Positions 45,586 to 55,458 of a stretch of DNA of 64,000 nucleotides are shown piece by piece; position 1 is the stretch's first letter, and the number at the start of each line of letters is the position of its first letter. The stretch covers positions 76,504,095 to 76,568,094 of the forward strand of contig CM059562.1 of NCBI GenBank assembly GCA_030386875.1, read 5' to 3'. The stretch is from Morinoia aosen. Lineage: Eukaryota > Arthropoda > Malacostraca > Amphipoda > Talitridae. The translations under genes were made by a program, and so were the position numbers. The notes below the pieces were generated by a model. It worked only from the letters and a program-made list of their open reading frames with translations. It had not been told where the DNA came from and searched no databases.

Positions 45586-48500
45586 ATGGAAAGCTGTCAG
45601 AGCAAAAATGAAAAATGTTGTGAATTGTCCAATAGTGTTGTAAGGTTTGGATGTATAAATGTGCGTGGATGGAATGCAGGAAAGTTAAATGACCTTGTAG
45701 CAGAATTTGAGAATGGAGATTTGGATTGTGTTGGTGTAGTAGAGACCCAAATGCGTGATAGAGTCAGTTTAAAGTGTAAGGAGAGTAAGTACTACATGAT
45801 TGGAAAAGGGCGTGTAAGTTGGCAAAAAAGAGGTGGTGGAGTTGGTCTCATTGTAAAAAATGCTCTAAATTGGAAATTAGAAGAAATTCCTGTTGGAAAT
45901 GAACCTGAGAGTGAAGATCTGTTAGTAATAAAGTGTGAAAGAATGCATGCCAGAGAATGTGTTATTGTGGTTGTATGCTATATGACAACTGATGGTTTTT
46001 TAGCTCATCAAGAGAATGTAAAAAAGTATGAAATATTAACAAGAATTGTGCAAGAGCATTGCAGATGCCCTCTGATTTTAATGGGTGATATGAATGGCCA
46101 TGTTGGTATACTGGGTGAGCCTGTGAATGCAAATGGACAAAAATTGATTGATTTCTGTGATGAGAATGAACTTGAGAACCTAAATGTAACAATAGGAAAT
46201 GGCTTGCATACATGGCAAAGCAGGGAATGTAAAACTGCAATTGACTATATGATAGTGAATAGTAGAGCAAGAGAGTGTGTCAAAGAAATGTTTGTAGATG
46301 AAGATGATTTTGATATTGATAGTGACCATAAAATGCTTGTACTAGAATATAATTGGGGTGGAAAGGAGCCGATGCAGAAGGCCAGCAGAGTAAGAGAAAA
46401 TTGGCGTATTAAAATGGCAAACTGGGAAGAATTTAGAAATGAAGTGAGTAGATGTAACTGGAACAGGTGTGGAAATGTAAATGACCTAAATAAGGAGATT
46501 GCAAGAACCTTGTATGATGTGGCAGAGCAAAAGATCGGTAGAATGAAATGCAGGAAAAGTACAGGGAATGCTAGGTGGTTTACGAGTGAGATAAAGGAAG
46601 AACGAACGAAAAGGAAGACTTTAAATAAAAAACAACGCAGTATGAGGAAAATGTATGAAAGACGCAGAATTACTGAGGATGAATGGCAGAGTGTATGGAA
46701 TGAGTACAAGGACCAGCAGAAGAAAGTAAAGAGAATGATCAATGAGGCTAGGGTTAAAGAAGAGAGACACCAAGTTGAAAATCTAAGAAAGAAAGGTCTA
46801 GATGGAATAAAAGATTGGTATAGGTTTATACAAGGTAATGATAGAGGTAGTGAAGTTCAAGTTGATGAATTAGTAGTCAATGGTTGCAGTGTACAAGATA
46901 GGATGCAAATGGTGAAAGCAGTTGAAGAATACTGGGAGGACATTGGTGGAATGAATGAGCAGGTTACAGATGATGAACCAATAAATTTTCTGATAGATGA
47001 ACATGAACTGCAAATGGAAGACAAAATCACTTGTGAAGAGATTGTAAGTTTTTTGAAGAAAGTGAAAAATGGAAAGGCATGTGGCCCTGATAAGATACCA
47101 TATGAGTTCTATAAATGTGGAGGAGAGAGTGTAGTCAGTATGTTGAAATGTTTATTTGATGAGATATGGAAGAGTGAAAGAGTACCGGATGACTGGAACA
47201 AGTGTAATGTAGTTCTGTTGCATAAGGGTGGACATAAGAGTATGAAAGAACTTAAAAATTACAGACCAATTGCACTGGGTGACACCGTATGTAAGATCTT
47301 TTGTGGTATTTTGAATGAGAGAATGAAAAATTTAGTTGAGGAATTAGGAGTCCTGGGAGAAGAACAGAATGGTTTTAGGCAAGATAGACGGGGGGAGGAT
47401 AATCTGTTTGTAGTGAGTGAAATAATTGAGCGAATGAAGAAGGATAACAAGAAGGTATATTTAGCATTCCTGGATATTGAAAAGGCGTATGACAGAGTGG
47501 ATCGGGTTAGGCTGTTTGAAATTTTGAGAAAAGTTGGTTTTAGCAGAAAAATAGTGAACATTGTACAGAGTCTGTATGAGAACACAAGTGCTATCTACAG
47601 GTTAGGAAATTTGGAAACAGGGCAAGTGAGGAGTGTTAGAGGAGTGAGACAGGGCTGTACTCTGTCCCCCCTGTTGTTTGGATTGTACACAGAAGAATTA
47701 GCAGTTCGACTGAGAGGGAGTGGTTTAGGACTGAAAGTTGGTAATGAGAGACTGAGCTGTTTGTTGTATGCTGATGATGTGGTTGTGGTTAGTGAATGTG
47801 GTCATGAACTACAAAGGATGCTTGACATTGTGAATGGATATAGTACAGATTTCAAGATGAACTTTGGTGCCGATAAAAGTAAGGTCATGGTTATAAATAG
47901 TGATGAGACTGATAGAGACAGACTGTGGAATATTGGAGAAATCAGAATAGGTAGAACAAAAGAATACAAATATCTAGGTTGTATGATGAGTGAAGATGGA
48001 TGTACTAGAACTAAAGGTGAGAAAGTGGCTAAAGCAATGCAGTGGAGTGGACGGTTAGGTAGTGTGGCCAGATACAGAGCAAACAAGTACGAATGTGTGA
48101 GAGGAATGTGGAAGTATGTTGCTGTACCTAGTGTCATGTATGGTATGAGTGCTCTTGCCTGGAATGGAAGTGATCTTGAAAAGCTGGATGTGATACAAAA
48201 TAAGGTAGGACGTGTAGCATTGGGTGCTCCGAAATGGACAGCTACAGAAGCCATTAGAGGTGACCTAGGGTGGAGCCTATTTTCAGAAAGAATGATGAAA
48301 GCTGTGCTGAATTATAAGGTGAGAATTGAAAGAATGCAGAATAGCAGGTGGGTAAGGCGAATCTTTGAATGGAATCTGAGTGTAAGCTATTGGGAGAAAG
48401 TATGTTGGGGGCATGCAAGGAAACTCAGTATGCAAAAGATTATTCATGTTAGAATTGGGAGACCTGTGGATGACTGGAGTTTAATAAATGTAGGAGGTGT

Positions 48501-49002
48501 AGGGCCTGAGTGGGACTGCAAGAGGTGGAAGAAAGAGATTGAGAGACGAACAAAAGAGTATGGATTGAATAAGTGGAAGCTTAGCATGATGCGCAAGCCT
48601 ACACTTAACTGGTATATGAAAAAGAAAGCACCTAAGTTTGAGCTGTTCTATGATGGTAGTTTTGGAAGTCAACTCTTGTTTGCTGTGAGATGTAAGTCAT
48701 TGAGTGTGAACAGACGTACATGGAGATGGAATGAGAATAATAACAGATTATGTCAGCAGTGTAATAGTGGAGTAGAGGAAACAATTGAGCATTTAGTGCT
48801 GGAATGTAGTAAGTATGAGCAAGAGAGAGAGAGTTTTATGAATGTGGTGTCTGAGCAGTATGGAGAGAATGAGTGGAATGCCAGATGTGCTGAAGATGAT
48901 TGCGGTATGAGCTGTCTTGCTGGATTGGATCAGGAGTGCAATTTGAGTATCATCGAAGCTATGAAATTGTTTCTTGTGCGTGCCTGGAGTAAGAGACAGT
49001 GA
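45586..49002 (+). CDS. LINE ORF2: APE endonuclease, reverse transcriptase, CCHC finger
   Basis: 1138 residues, fully open. The N-terminal apurinic-like endonuclease has N25 (INVRGW), E53 (VETQ), D168/N170 (GDMNGH) and D247-H248 (SDHK), which is the complete metal and catalytic set. A basic linker (about 290-420) leads to the reverse transcriptase: NYRPIALGD, LDIEKAYD with catalytic D630, GVRQGCTLSPLLFGLY, and YADD at 728-731 with both Asp residues. A thumb-like region follows, then a CCHC finger (C1056-x2-C1059-x9-H1069-x4-C1074) near the end. The enzyme nicks target DNA and copies its own RNA there. It starts one codon boundary after the ORF1 stop, in the same frame, so expression probably uses reinitiation or stop-codon bypass. 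Confidence 0.95.
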   Translation: MESCQSKNEKCCELSNSVVRFGCINVRGWNAGKLNDLVAEFENGDLDCVGVVETQMRDRVSLKCKESKYYMIGKGRVSWQKRGGGVGLIVKNALNWKLEEIPVGNEPESEDLLVIKCERMHARECVIVVVCYMTTDGFLAHQENVKKYEILTRIVQEHCRCPLILMGDMNGHVGILGEPVNANGQKLIDFCDENELENLNVTIGNGLHTWQSRECKTAIDYMIVNSRARECVKEMFVDEDDFDIDSDHKMLVLEYNWGGKEPMQKASRVRENWRIKMANWEEFRNEVSRCNWNRCGNVNDLNKEIARTLYDVAEQKIGRMKCRKSTGNARWFTSEIKEERTKRKTLNKKQRSMRKMYERRRITEDEWQSVWNEYKDQQKKVKRMINEARVKEERHQVENLRKKGLDGIKDWYRFIQGNDRGSEVQVDELVVNGCSVQDRMQMVKAVEEYWEDIGGMNEQVTDDEPINFLIDEHELQMEDKITCEEIVSFLKKVKNGKACGPDKIPYEFYKCGGESVVSMLKCLFDEIWKSERVPDDWNKCNVVLLHKGGHKSMKELKNYRPIALGDTVCKIFCGILNERMKNLVEELGVLGEEQNGFRQDRRGEDNLFVVSEIIERMKKDNKKVYLAFLDIEKAYDRVDRVRLFEILRKVGFSRKIVNIVQSLYENTSAIYRLGNLETGQVRSVRGVRQGCTLSPLLFGLYTEELAVRLRGSGLGLKVGNERLSCLLYADDVVVVSECGHELQRMLDIVNGYSTDFKMNFGADKSKVMVINSDETDRDRLWNIGEIRIGRTKEYKYLGCMMSEDGCTRTKGEKVAKAMQWSGRLGSVARYRANKYECVRGMWKYVAVPSVMYGMSALAWNGSDLEKLDVIQNKVGRVALGAPKWTATEAIRGDLGWSLFSERMMKAVLNYKVRIERMQNSRWVRRIFEWNLSVSYWEKVCWGHARKLSMQKIIHVRIGRPVDDWSLINVGGVGPEWDCKRWKKEIERRTKEYGLNKWKLSMMRKPTLNWYMKKKAPKFELFYDGSFGSQLLFAVRCKSLSVNRRTWRWNENNNRLCQQCNSGVEETIEHLVLECSKYEQERESFMNVVSEQYGENEWNARCAEDDCGMSCLAGLDQECNLSIIEAMKLFLVRAWSKRQ

Positions 49003-49257
49003 CTGGAATGAGCCAGTCAGGTAGAATGGTCAGTAATGACCCAATATGCCTGGGGATGGTGTTTTGACGCACTGGCTATCCCAGTGACGCCATCCAATGG
49101 CAGCTTGTGACGAGGATTGGTAAATCCTGAGTAGTTTAGTGGACAAGTCTGGTACCAGGCGCTGAACTCTTTGTGTGATAACTGTGGAGGGAATTGTAGG
49201 CCGTTACAAAGGCCCCGACGCTGTCGGCCCTCAATTTCAAGTTCAAGTTCAAGTTCA
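49003..49257 (+). promoter_or_regulatory. LINE B 3' untranslated region, hairpin and hexamer tail
   Basis: This 3' region is shared by all five copies. Near its end lie GGCCGTTACAAAGGCC, able to pair GGCC with GGCC, and CCGAC-GCT-GTCGG, a perfect 5-bp hairpin, just before the tail CAATTTCAAGTTCAAG... The 3' structure plus short repeat is what the reverse transcriptase of CR1/L2-type elements is thought to recognise. The functional role here is inference. Confidence 0.7.
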
Positions 49258-50270
49258 GGTATAGAGGCCATTAGAGGTGACCTAGGGTGGAGCCTATTTT
49301 CAGAAAGAATGATGAAAGCTGTGCTGAATTATAAGGTGAGAATTGAAAGAATGCAGAATAGCAGGTGGGTAAGGCGAATCTTTGAATGGAATCTGAGTGT
49401 AAGCTATTGGGAGAAAGTATGTTGGGGGCATGCAAGGAAACTCAGTATGCAAAAGATTATTCATGTTGGAATTGGGAGACCTGTGGATGACTGGAGTTTA
49501 ATAAATGTAGGAGGTGTAGGGCCTGAGTGGGACTGCAAGAGGTGGAAGAAAGAGATTGAGAGACAAACAAAAGAGTATGGATTGAATAAGTGGAAGCTTA
49601 GCATGATGCGGAAGCCTACACTTAACTGGTATATGAAAAAGAAAGCATCTAAGTTTGAGCTGTTCTATGATGGTAGTTTTGGAAGTCAACTCTTGTTTGC
49701 TGTGAGATGTAAGTCATTGAGTGTGAACAGACGTACATGGAGATGGAATGAGAATAATAACAGATTATGTCAGCAGTGTAATAGTGGAGTAGGGAAACAA
49801 TTGAGCATTTTGTGCTGGAATGTAGTAAGTATGAGCAAGAGAGAGAGAGAGGTTTATGAATGTGGTGTCTGAGCAGTATGGAGAGAATGAGTGGAATGCC
49901 AGATGTGCTGAAGATGATTGCGGTATGAGCTGTCTTGCTGGATTGGATCAGGAGTGTAATGCGAGTATCACTGAGGCTATGAAAGTGTTTCTTGTGCGTG
50001 CCTGGAGTAAGAGACAGTGACTGGAATGAGCCAGTCTGGTAGAATGGGCTGTAATGACCCAATATGCCTGGGGATGGCGTTTTGACACACTGGCTATCCC
50101 AGTGACGCCATCCAATGGCAGCTTGTGACAAGGATTGGTAGATCCTGAGTAGTTTAGTGGACAAGTCTGGTACCAGACGCTGAACTCTTTGTGTGATAAC
50201 TGTGGAGGGAATTGTAGGCCGTTACAAAGGCCCCGACGCTGTCGGCCCTCAATTTCAATTTCAATTTCAG
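49258..50270 (+). mobile_element. LINE copy C, 5'-truncated, ORF frameshifted
   Basis: Begins inside the C-terminal part of ORF2, equivalent to B near 48242, directly after the B tail. The former coding part ends at TGA 50018-50020. A one-base deletion near 49793 (GTAGGGAAAC against GTAGAGGAAAC) and two extra bases in the AGAGAG run near 49845 break the frame and destroy the CCHC finger. The tail is a variant, (AATTTC)n, ending TTTCAG. Confidence 0.9.
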
Positions 50271-50284
50271 GTTTGAAGTCAACT

Positions 50285-52461
50285 TGTGGCCCTGATAAGA
50301 TACCATATGAGTTCTATAAATGTGGAGGAGAGAGTGTAGTGAGTATGTTGAAATGTTCATTTGATGAGATATGGAAGAGTGAAAGAGTACCGGATGACTG
50401 GAACAAGTGTAATGTAGTTCTGTTGCATAAGGGTGGACATAAGAGTATGAAAGAACTTAAAAATTACAGACCAATTGCACTGGGTGACACCGTATGTAAG
50501 ATCTTTTGTGGGATTTTGAATGAGAGAATGAAAAACTTAGTTGAGGAATTAGGAGTCCTGGGAGAAAAACAGAATGGTTTTAGGCAAGATAGACGTGGGG
50601 AGGATAATCTGTTTGTAGTGAGTGAAATAATTGAGCGAATGAAGAAGGATAATAAGAAGGTATATTTAGCATTCCTGGATATTGAAAAGGCGTATGACAG
50701 AGTGGATCGGGTTAGGTTGTTTGAAATTTTGAGAAAAGTTGGTTTTAGCAGAAAAATAGTGAACATTGTACAGAGTCTGTATGAGAACACAAGTGCTATC
50801 TACAGGTTAGGAAATTTGTAAACAGGGCAAGTGAGGAGTGTTAGAGGAGTGAGACAGGGCTGTACTCTGTCCCCCTTGTTGTTTGGATTGTACACAGAAG
50901 AATTAGCAGTTCAACTGAGAGGGAGTGGTTTAGGACTGAAAGTTGGTAATGAGAGACTGAGCTGTTTGTTGTATGCTGATGATGTGGTTGTGGTTAGTGA
51001 ATGTTGTCATGAACTACAAAGGATGCTTGACATTGTGAATGGATATAGTACAGATTTCAAGATGAACTTTGGTGCAGATAAAAGTAAGGTCATGGTTATA
51101 AATAGTGATGAGACTGATAGAGACAGACTGTGGAATATTGGAGAAATCAGAATAGGTAGAACAAAAGAATACAAATATCTAGGTTGTATGATAAGTGAAG
51201 ATGGATGTACTAGAACTAAAGGTGAGAAAGTGGCTAAAGCAATGCAGTGGAGTGGACGGTTAGGTAGTGTAGCCAGATACAGAGCAAACAAGTACGAATG
51301 TGTGAGAGGAATGTGGAAGTATGTTGCTGTACCTAGTGTCATGTATGGTATGAGTGCTCTTGCTTGGAATGGAAGTGATCTTGAAAAGCTGGATGTGATA
51401 CAAAATAAGGTAGGACGTGTAGCATTGGGTGCTCCAAAATGGACAGCTATAGAAGCCATTAGAGGTGACCTAGGGTGGAGCCTATTTTCAGAAAGAATGA
51501 TGAAAGCTGTGCTGAATTATAAGGTGAGAATTGAAAGAATGCAGAATAGCAGGTGGGTAAGGCAAATCTTTGAATGGAATCTGAGTGTAAGCTATTGGGA
51601 GAAAGTATGTTGGGGGCATGCAAGGAAACTCAGTATGCAAAAGATTATTCATGTTAGAATTGGGAGACCTGTGGTCCTGTGGATGACTGGAGTTTAATAA
51701 ATGTTGGAGGTGTAGGGCCTGAGTGGGACTGCAAGAGGTGGAAGAAAGAGATTGAGAGACAAACAAAAGAGTATAGATTGAATAAGTGGAAGCTTAGCAT
51801 GATGCGGAAGCCTACACTTAACTGGTATATGAAAAAGAAAGCACCTAAGTTTGAGCTGTTCTATGATGGTAGTTTTGGAAGTCAACTCTTGTTTGCTGTG
51901 AGATGTAAGTCATTGAGTGTGAACAGATGTACATGGAGATGGAATGAGAATAATAACAGATTATGTCAGCAGTGTAATAGTGGAGTAGAGGAAACAATTG
52001 AGCATTTTGTGCTGGAATGTAGTAAGTATGAGCAAGAGAGAGAGAGAGTTTTATGAATGTGGTGTCTGAGCAGTATGGAGAGAATGAGTGGAATGCCAGA
52101 TGTGCTGAAGATGATTGCGGTATGAGCTGTCTTGCTGGATTGGATCAGGAGTGTAATGCGAGTATCACTAAGGCTATGAAAGTGTTTCTTGTGCGTGCCT
52201 GGAGTAAGAGACAGTGACTGGAATGAGCCAGTCTGGTAGAATGGGCTGTAATGACCCAATGTGCCGGGGGATGGTGTTTTGACACACTGGTTGTCCCGGT
52301 GATGCCTTCCAATGGAGGCTTGTGACAAGGATCGTAGATCCTGAGTAGTTTAGTGGACAAGTCTGGTACCAGGCGCTGAACTCTGTGTGAAAATTGTGGA
52401 GGGAATTGTAGGCCGTTACAAAGGCCCCGACACTGTCGGCCCTCAAGTTCAAGTTCAGTTC
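50285..52461 (+). mobile_element. LINE copy D, 5'-truncated, ORF broken
   Basis: Begins inside the reverse transcriptase region, equivalent to B near 47080. A nonsense change makes TAA at 50819-50821 (GAA in B). An 8-bp tandem-like insertion near 51673 (CCTGTGGTCCTGTGG) and two extra bases in the AGAGAG run near 52045 shift the frame. It keeps the YADD motif sequence but is dead. The tail reads CAAGTTCAAGTTCAGTTCAG. A 14-nt filler (50271-50284) separates it from the tail of C. Confidence 0.9.
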
Positions 52462-53049
52462 AGTTTTGGAAGTCAACTCTTGTTTGCTGTGAGATGTAAT
52501 TCATTGAGTGTGAACAGACGTACATGGAGGTGGAATGAGAATAATAACAGATTTTGTCGGCAGTGTATTAGTGGAGTGGAGGAAACAATTGAGCATTTTG
52601 TGCTGGAATGTAGTAAGTATGAGCAAGAGAGAGAAAGTTTTATGAATGTGGTGCTTGAGCAGTATGGAGAGAATGAGTGGTATGCCAGATGTGCTGAAGA
52701 TGATTGCGGTATGAGCTGTCTTGCTGGATTGGATCAGGAGTGTAATTTGAGTATCATTGAAGCTATGAAAATGTTTCTTGTGCGTGCCTGGAGTAAGAGA
52801 CAGTGACTGGAATGAGCCAGTCAGGTAGAATGGTCAGTAATGACTCAATATGCCTGGGGATGGTGTTTTGACACACTGGCTATCCCAGTGATGCTATCCA
52901 ATGGCAGCTTGTGACAAGGATTGGTAGATCCTGAGTAGTTTAGTGCACAAGTCTGGTACCGGGCGCTGAAATCTTGGTGTGAAAATTGTGGAGGGAATTG
53001 TAGGCCGTTACAAAGGCCCCGACGCTGTCGGCCCTCAAGTTCAAGTTCA
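52462..53049 (+). mobile_element. LINE copy E, shortest 5'-truncated copy
   Basis: Begins at AGTTTTGGAAGTCAAC, equivalent to the last 115 codons of ORF2. It stays open with the CCHC finger intact to TGA 52804-52806. The 3' untranslated region and tail end at CAAGTTCAAGTTCAA, after which unique genomic DNA begins. It shares with B the residues NLSIIEAM near the end and the GGTCAGTAATGAC 3' variant. Confidence 0.9.
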
Positions 53050-53260
53050 ACATTTGACTGAATAAAAAATCACTACTAAACGCCGCCTACGCAGACGTAT
53101 TGAAAGTTTGCCTTGAACCCGATGATATGTAAAATCAAAAGCGACTGTGCTGGAGAACAAAGGAAGAATAAATTAGATGTTCATTCGTTTCTAACAGCTC
53201 GTTCAAGTCAGGTGAGTGGGTAGTTGCTTCCTTTGGAGTGAATAATTTTTGTACGATTAA

Positions 53261-53480
53261 CACATTTCCTGCGAAGTGACCCACCGGTGGTCACTTAGGT
53301 GACTTTCATAATGCTGCTGACCCACCTGCAGTCACTAACTCATTTTTTATAATTAATAAATGAAAGCTAAATATAAGCCCAATCCAGTTAATATTTGCTA
53401 TTTTCGAAGTTGATTATCACAATTGACTTTAAATTTGAATTGAATATTGGACTTCAGTTTTACCCCTCACAATTTATGTG
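53261..53480 (+). mobile_element. piggyBac-like MITE family A, intact TTAA flanks
   Basis: 220 bp between TTAA at 53257-53260 and TTAA at 53481-53484. The ends are CACATTTCCTGCGAAGTG and ACAATTTATGTG. Best-defined family A copy, lying 200 bp after the LINE array. Confidence 0.8.
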
Positions 53481-53484
53481 TTAA

Positions 53485-53739
53485 TTGCTCAGAAACATAC
53501 ATGAATGTGTCTTGTCCTAAGGTTTTGTGTTTTCTTAGTTACTTTTATTTAAATGCACTGTCAAAATCAGATTACGTAATGAAAGGAACTCATTTTTTGT
53601 TGTGCTTTTCTGTCAGTCACTTTTTGTTTCAACATTTTACAAGAGTATTACGATACCGATATGAAATTATCAACTAAGATGTTAATGTTAAGATATTTTA
53701 AAAACCAATCTTAAACATTTTATATTTGAATTCTATTGG
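53485..53739. other. Intergenic sequence
   Basis: AT-rich. A short open frame (53447-53677) has no motif and starts inside the MITE. Confidence 0.35.
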
Positions 53740-54289
53740 TGGTAAATCTGAATGATATGTCAGTTATCAATTTTCCACTTTTTGGTGCCTGAACTTAATT
53801 AATTGAATCAAAATAAACAAGTTTTCGTCTATGCGCTTTACGTCTCAAATGATTATTTTACAATTTATAGCGGTAGGTTCAGTGTCGTCTATGATGAGGA
53901 ATGCGCTTGAATAAACAGCTACTCACCGATTTTCGAATTTTTATTGCTTGAATCATGGTAATAACATCAAGATAAACAACTTTTCTTCTATACACTTTTT
54001 TCGTCAAATGAGTATTTAACGAGGTATAGCGGTAGGTTTGGTTTCGTCTTTGATGACGATCGCACTGGAAGCAAGTGCGCATTGCAGTGTTGCTGTCTGA
54101 CGTGCTCCTTGAATAACTTGCCACTTCAAACACTGGAGTTGCGGTAAGTCATTTACCGCTATAACTAATAAAATACTCATTTGAGATGAAAAGTGCATAG
54201 AAGAAAACTTGTTTATTTCGATCTAATTAACTATGCTAAGGCATCGAAATTTACAAAATCGATAACCGACATATCCTTCAGATTTACCC
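53740..54289. mobile_element. Foldback element with about 150-bp inverted arms
   Basis: The left arm (about 53740-53881, GGTAAATCTGAATGATATGTC inwards to TTATAGCGGTAGG) and the right arm (about 54145-54289) are imperfect inverted copies. A third, directly oriented partial copy (about 53950-54045, ending TATAGCGGTAGG) lies between them. Noncoding, and able to form a long hairpin. Family unknown. Confidence 0.75.
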
Positions 54290-54601
54290 TAGAGGCTGGG
54301 CAGGTTTTCCTGATGTTGAAATAGAAAAAGTATTTCAGTTTATTTGTTCGTTTGTTTTGTTACGGACCATTTTGTTGCAGTTCACGGTTTTCTCTTTTTC
54401 TAGCCCCAATTTTGCTCTCCTTAAAATTTTGTCTATTCCTAAACTTTTTTCAACCTTGCTTTTTCTATGCTTGAGGAATCCTGTAAGGGAATGTAGTTAT
54501 GCATAGATTCCCATTCTCTTAATTTCATACTAAAAGGTGCCTTTCTTTTTGTTTTCAAGGGAATATATTTTACACTGTTATGGAAGATTGAACCAACTCC
54601 T
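54290..54601 (+). repeat. Dispersed repeat family R, diverged copy
   Basis: Contains GTTTGTTTTGTTACGGACCATTTTG, GCTTTTTCTATGCTTGAGGAATCCTGT and TAATTTCATACTAAAAGGTGCC in family order. Starts immediately after the foldback element. Confidence 0.75.
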
Positions 54602-55458
54602 AATCAAAGCACAGTTTTTCTATGGCATTTAAATTATTTTGAATATCTTTTTAATTTAGTATCTCCAAATTTTGATAAAAATTTCAAAATTTTATTCTTC
54701 CACTTTCTCTTAGAAATCTGTTATAGTGAATCTGATTATCTCATGAGCTTATCAATTTCACAGATGAAGTTGACATTAATATTTTGATTGGAGCTTCCTG
54801 TGCAATATAGCCCAAACTAAAATTTTTTTTAATTTCTAAAGCTTCACAAAACGTCCTGATCAAAACGCATTAAGGATGTATTCTTTGCTGTAGATTATGC
54901 ATTGGTATCCATAGTAGTTCTGGCATGAATTGAACTTTATAATCAGAAATATTTTCTGAGGTGGCATTTTCTGAGACAGGATCATCATTGAATGAAAAAA
55001 AACATCAATTTTTATTCAACTGAAAACCTAAGCAAAGCTGCGTTTCTGCTTAGCCAATGCTCTGTAATCTTAATAAATTATCTGTAGAAAATTAGACAGT
55101 CTTGAATTTTTATTGTTGGTGAATGTTGAATATAAGTCCTTCATTTCAGGCTTGCATTAATATAAGCCTTTATACCCAACTTCAATTAAGATCCTGCTTG
55201 GATAGAGCCTCATTTGTTATGCACAGCTTTTGTTATTTCTTGAGCATTGTCAAAGTACCTAAAGCATGCTACAAGAGCAAAACCGTTATTTACTGGGTTA
55301 CTTTAACCATTTTATTTTAATATAAATACTTTAGAACAATTGTGTTACAAAATTTTGGGTTCTAGGCAAATGATCACCAAGGAGAGAAAATACGCATATT
55401 CAGAAAATATAAAATTGGAAAAAAGTATAACCGCTTCAAATTAAGAGAGAAGTTTTGA
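54602..55458. other. AT-rich intergenic sequence
   Basis: Nothing recognised. Confidence 0.35.

Larger units (their letters stand above)
43915..49257 (+). mobile_element. LINE copy B, full-length CR1/L2-like element
   Basis: About 5.34 kb: 5' untranslated region 43915-44385 (poly-T near 44288), ORF1 44386-45585, ORF2 45586-49002, and a 3' untranslated region with the tail to 49257. No LTR and no poly(A); the 3' end is a short hexamer repeat (AAGTTC)n, as in CR1/L2-group elements. PHD plus esterase ORF1 and APE endonuclease plus RT plus CCHC finger ORF2 also fit the CR1 superfamily; the exact clade is undetermined. Both ORFs are intact, so this copy may be, or very recently was, active. Confidence 0.93.

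Noticed and set aside
49171-49260. Start of a protein in the LINE B 3' untranslated region fused to copy C or D
   Set aside because: The upstream part is LINE 3' untranslated sequence that happens to be open. The same text occurs at 50189 before copy D.
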